The notes under the pieces were generated by a model, which saw nothing but the letters and a program-made list of their open reading frames with translations, had not been told where the DNA came from and did not search any database. DNA of 64,000 nt from the NCBI RefSeq assembly GCF_019977195.1, contig NZ_AP024643.1, positions 310,001-374,000 on the forward strand. Reading direction: 5' to 3'. The translations under genes and the position numbers were made by a program. Below, piece after piece: positions 62,539 through 64,000 of the stretch (its first letter is position 1; each line of letters begins with the position of its first letter). The stretch comes from Arthrobacter sp. StoSoilA2 (GTDB lineage: Bacteria; Actinomycetota; Actinomycetes; Actinomycetales; Micrococcaceae).

Positions 62539-63576
62539 ATGGACCAGCACGGCAGACACATTGAAGAACCACGGGACGGCGGGGACCAGGCTGTGGCGCC
62601 TGGTGGAATCGTCGTCGGAGTGGACGGTTCCGAGCATGGTCAATGCGCCCTTGTATGGGCTGCGCGTGAGGCGGAACGGCGCCAACTTCCCCTGCATATA
62701 GTCACGGCTTATTCGGTGCCCATCTTCGCAGCGTCCGGCCTCGACGGCGGATACGCCACCGTGGACGATTCCGTGATCCGCGAGGGCGCGGAAGCAATCG
62801 TCAAGCAAGCCATGGATAAGGTCTCAAGCTACAACATTGACGTCGATGCGTCAGTGGAGAATGGGGATGCCGCGGGTGTCCTCCTTGACCTCTCTGCGAA
62901 CGCTGCACTCCTCGTGTTTGGCAGCCGTGGCCGTGGTGGCTTTGTCGGGCGTCTCCTGGGCTCGGTCAGCAGCGCCTTGCCGGCCCACGCAAAATGCCCC
63001 ACCGTAACGGTCCCGCTGTATTGCGCCGATCGTTTGGGCGAGAACACCGAGGACAAGCACATCAAGGCTGAGCACGCCAAGGCCGGGCCGCGAACGGTGG
63101 AAAACGTCGTCGCCGTGGGTGTGGACGGTTCGGAGCAGGCCCGCGTCGCCGTTCTCGAGGCAGCCGAACAAGCCCAGCGGATGGGGGCCAAACTCCGCGT
63201 CATCTGCGCAGTCCCGCAGTACAGCGGCTCCTTGGCCTGGGTGCCGGCACCGTTGGATCGCGATGCCCTGTTCGCGGATATCAAAGTCCAATTGGATGCA
63301 GGCGTCGCCTGGCTCCGCAGCCACTTCCCGCAGCTGCCCGTGGAAACGGACCTTAGGGACGGCTCACCAGTGGACGTGTTGGTTGAGGCCAGCCGGGGCG
63401 TGGAGCTGGTTGTCCTGGGTACGCGGGGCCGGGGTGGTTTCGCGGGCATGCTCCTTGGTTCCACCTCTGATGGCGTGCTCCATCACGCCAAGGGGCCGGT
63501 CCTCGTTGTTCCGGACCGCGAGGATCCGCGGCTTGCAGACCGGCCCAAATTCGGACCCATGCTCGGCGCGGCTTAG
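62539..63576 (+). CDS. Tandem universal stress protein (two UspA domains)
   Basis: A 345-residue protein with two Usp domains. Each has an ATP-binding motif of the GxxGxxxx9G(S/T) kind: GSRGRGGFVGRLLGSVSSAL in domain 1 and GTRGRGGFAGMLLGSTSDGV in domain 2. The domain starts are GIVVGVDGSEHGQCALVWA and VVAVGVDGSEQARVAVLEA. Start set at ATG 62539, after GGAGAGG; a longer frame from 62377 is unlikely. It precedes a PEP-utilising enzyme by 20 bases, probably one operon. Confidence 0.93.
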   Translation: MDQHGRHIEEPRDGGDQAVAPGGIVVGVDGSEHGQCALVWAAREAERRQLPLHIVTAYSVPIFAASGLDGGYATVDDSVIREGAEAIVKQAMDKVSSYNIDVDASVENGDAAGVLLDLSANAALLVFGSRGRGGFVGRLLGSVSSALPAHAKCPTVTVPLYCADRLGENTEDKHIKAEHAKAGPRTVENVVAVGVDGSEQARVAVLEAAEQAQRMGAKLRVICAVPQYSGSLAWVPAPLDRDALFADIKVQLDAGVAWLRSHFPQLPVETDLRDGSPVDVLVEASRGVELVVLGTRGRGGFAGMLLGSTSDGVLHHAKGPVLVVPDREDPRLADRPKFGPMLGAA

Positions 63577-63596
63577 GGCCATGGCGCGAACCGTCC

Positions 63597-64000
63597 ATGG
63601 ATAACCAGCAGCCCGGGAAGCATAGGCAGGAAGACAGCGCGGGCCCGGATGTAAACGGGCAAGTCTTCATTCGGGATATTGCGGACATCCGGGCGGACAT
63701 GCTCCCCGAGGTAGGCGGCAAGGCCGCCAATCTCGGCGAGCTGAATGCCGCCCGACTTCCTGTGCCGCCGGGCTTTTGCCTTACAACGTCGGCCTACCGG
63801 TACGCCCTTTCTGCGATTGGAATGGAGGAGATCTTCGCACTTCTGCAGGAGGCCGGAGCTTCGGACCTTGACGAACTGAATAGGCTCGCCGCCCGGGCAA
63901 GATCCTTGGTGCTCGACGCCGGAGTTCCCACCGACGTCGCTGAGTCGGTACGGGCGGCGTATCGGAGGTTGGGAGACGCTGCCCCCGTCGCAGTGAGGTC
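63597..64000 (+). CDS. PEP-synthase/rifampin-phosphotransferase-like enzyme, N-terminal part
   Basis: The frame is open to the right edge; 134 residues are seen. The ATP-binding N-terminal domain of the PEP-synthase/PPDK group begins EVGGKAANLGELNAARLPVPPGFCLTTSAYR. Whether it is phosphoenolpyruvate synthase, rifampin phosphotransferase or another family member cannot be told from this part. A weak ribosome site precedes ATG 63597; the position after the stress protein suggests co-regulation. Confidence 0.8.
   Translation, partial: MDNQQPGKHRQEDSAGPDVNGQVFIRDIADIRADMLPEVGGKAANLGELNAARLPVPPGFCLTTSAYRYALSAIGMEEIFALLQEAGASDLDELNRLAARARSLVLDAGVPTDVAESVRAAYRRLGDAAPVAVR

Noticed and set aside
1..64000. 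tRNA, rRNA, CRISPR array, IS element, integrase or attachment site
   Set aside because: I looked for T-loop-like signals, evenly spaced direct repeats and transposase motifs on both strands and saw none convincing.

Overview
The window is high-GC actinobacterial chromosome. Family-typical proteins (large NAD-glutamate dehydrogenase, urocanase and histidase pair, a c-di-AMP riboswitch ahead of an NlpC/P60 hydrolase, many short-spaced operons, GTG/TTG starts) suggest a soil Micrococcaceae member of the Arthrobacter/Paenarthrobacter type. This is inference from protein style; no rRNA or tRNA gene is present. About 58 protein genes can be supported. I see no prophage, IS transposase, integrase or CRISPR array.

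Layout. (1) 1-10201: a leftward polar amino-acid ABC importer (permease cut by the left edge) faces a rightward seven-gene catabolic operon: HAD hydrolase, FAD amine oxidoreductase, aldehyde dehydrogenase, tartrate/D-malate-type dehydrogenase, D-2-hydroxyacid dehydrogenase, methylmalonate-semialdehyde dehydrogenase, zinc alcohol dehydrogenase. Two ATTGTCAACA(A/G)T operators lie between them, so uptake and oxidation of one unidentified amine or amino acid is likely. (2) 10261-15294: a peptide/nickel-type ABC importer behind a near-consensus DtxR/IdeR iron box. (3) 15325-17141: divergent LysR regulator and EamA exporter. (4) 17180-26349: sugar or polyol region, with a Gfo/Idh/MocA dehydrogenase plus a TIM-barrel isomerase-like gene, an AraC regulator, a polyol-type ABC importer without its own ATPase, a polyol dehydrogenase and a LacI regulator. 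An identical 12-bp site, TAGATCGTTCTA, occurs three times, ahead of the dehydrogenase (twice) and the LacI gene. (5) 26441-30557: small proteins, pxpA followed by an altered pxpC with pxpB missing, and a Fic protein preceded by a regular array of six half-sites. (6) 30563-38870: housekeeping and small-molecule genes (DUF445, GDPD, AzlCD, TetR, methyltransferases, GNAT, LysR). (7) 39020-41171: MHS transporter plus 3-hydroxybutyrate dehydrogenase. (8) 41248-50491: amino-acid permease, ABC-2 exporter, IclR regulator, SRPBCC protein and hutUH. (9) 51004-59385: large NAD-glutamate dehydrogenase, hutG, purine permease. (10) 59499-64000: CopC-domain protein, c-di-AMP riboswitch and cell-wall hydrolase, flavoprotein, tandem universal stress protein, and the start of a PEP-utilising enzyme.

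Histidine breakdown is a visible theme: HutU, HutH and HutG convert histidine to glutamate except for the imidazolonepropionase step (hutI is not here), and the 1634-residue glutamate dehydrogenase can carry glutamate on to 2-oxoglutarate.

Most likely to reward follow-up: the Fic gene's six-half-site array (29233-29342), the iron-boxed peptide-type importer, the unassigned amine catabolic operon with paired operators, the pxpA/pxpC locus without pxpB, and a family of near-identical intergenic palindromes (41178-41240 and 56319-56382).
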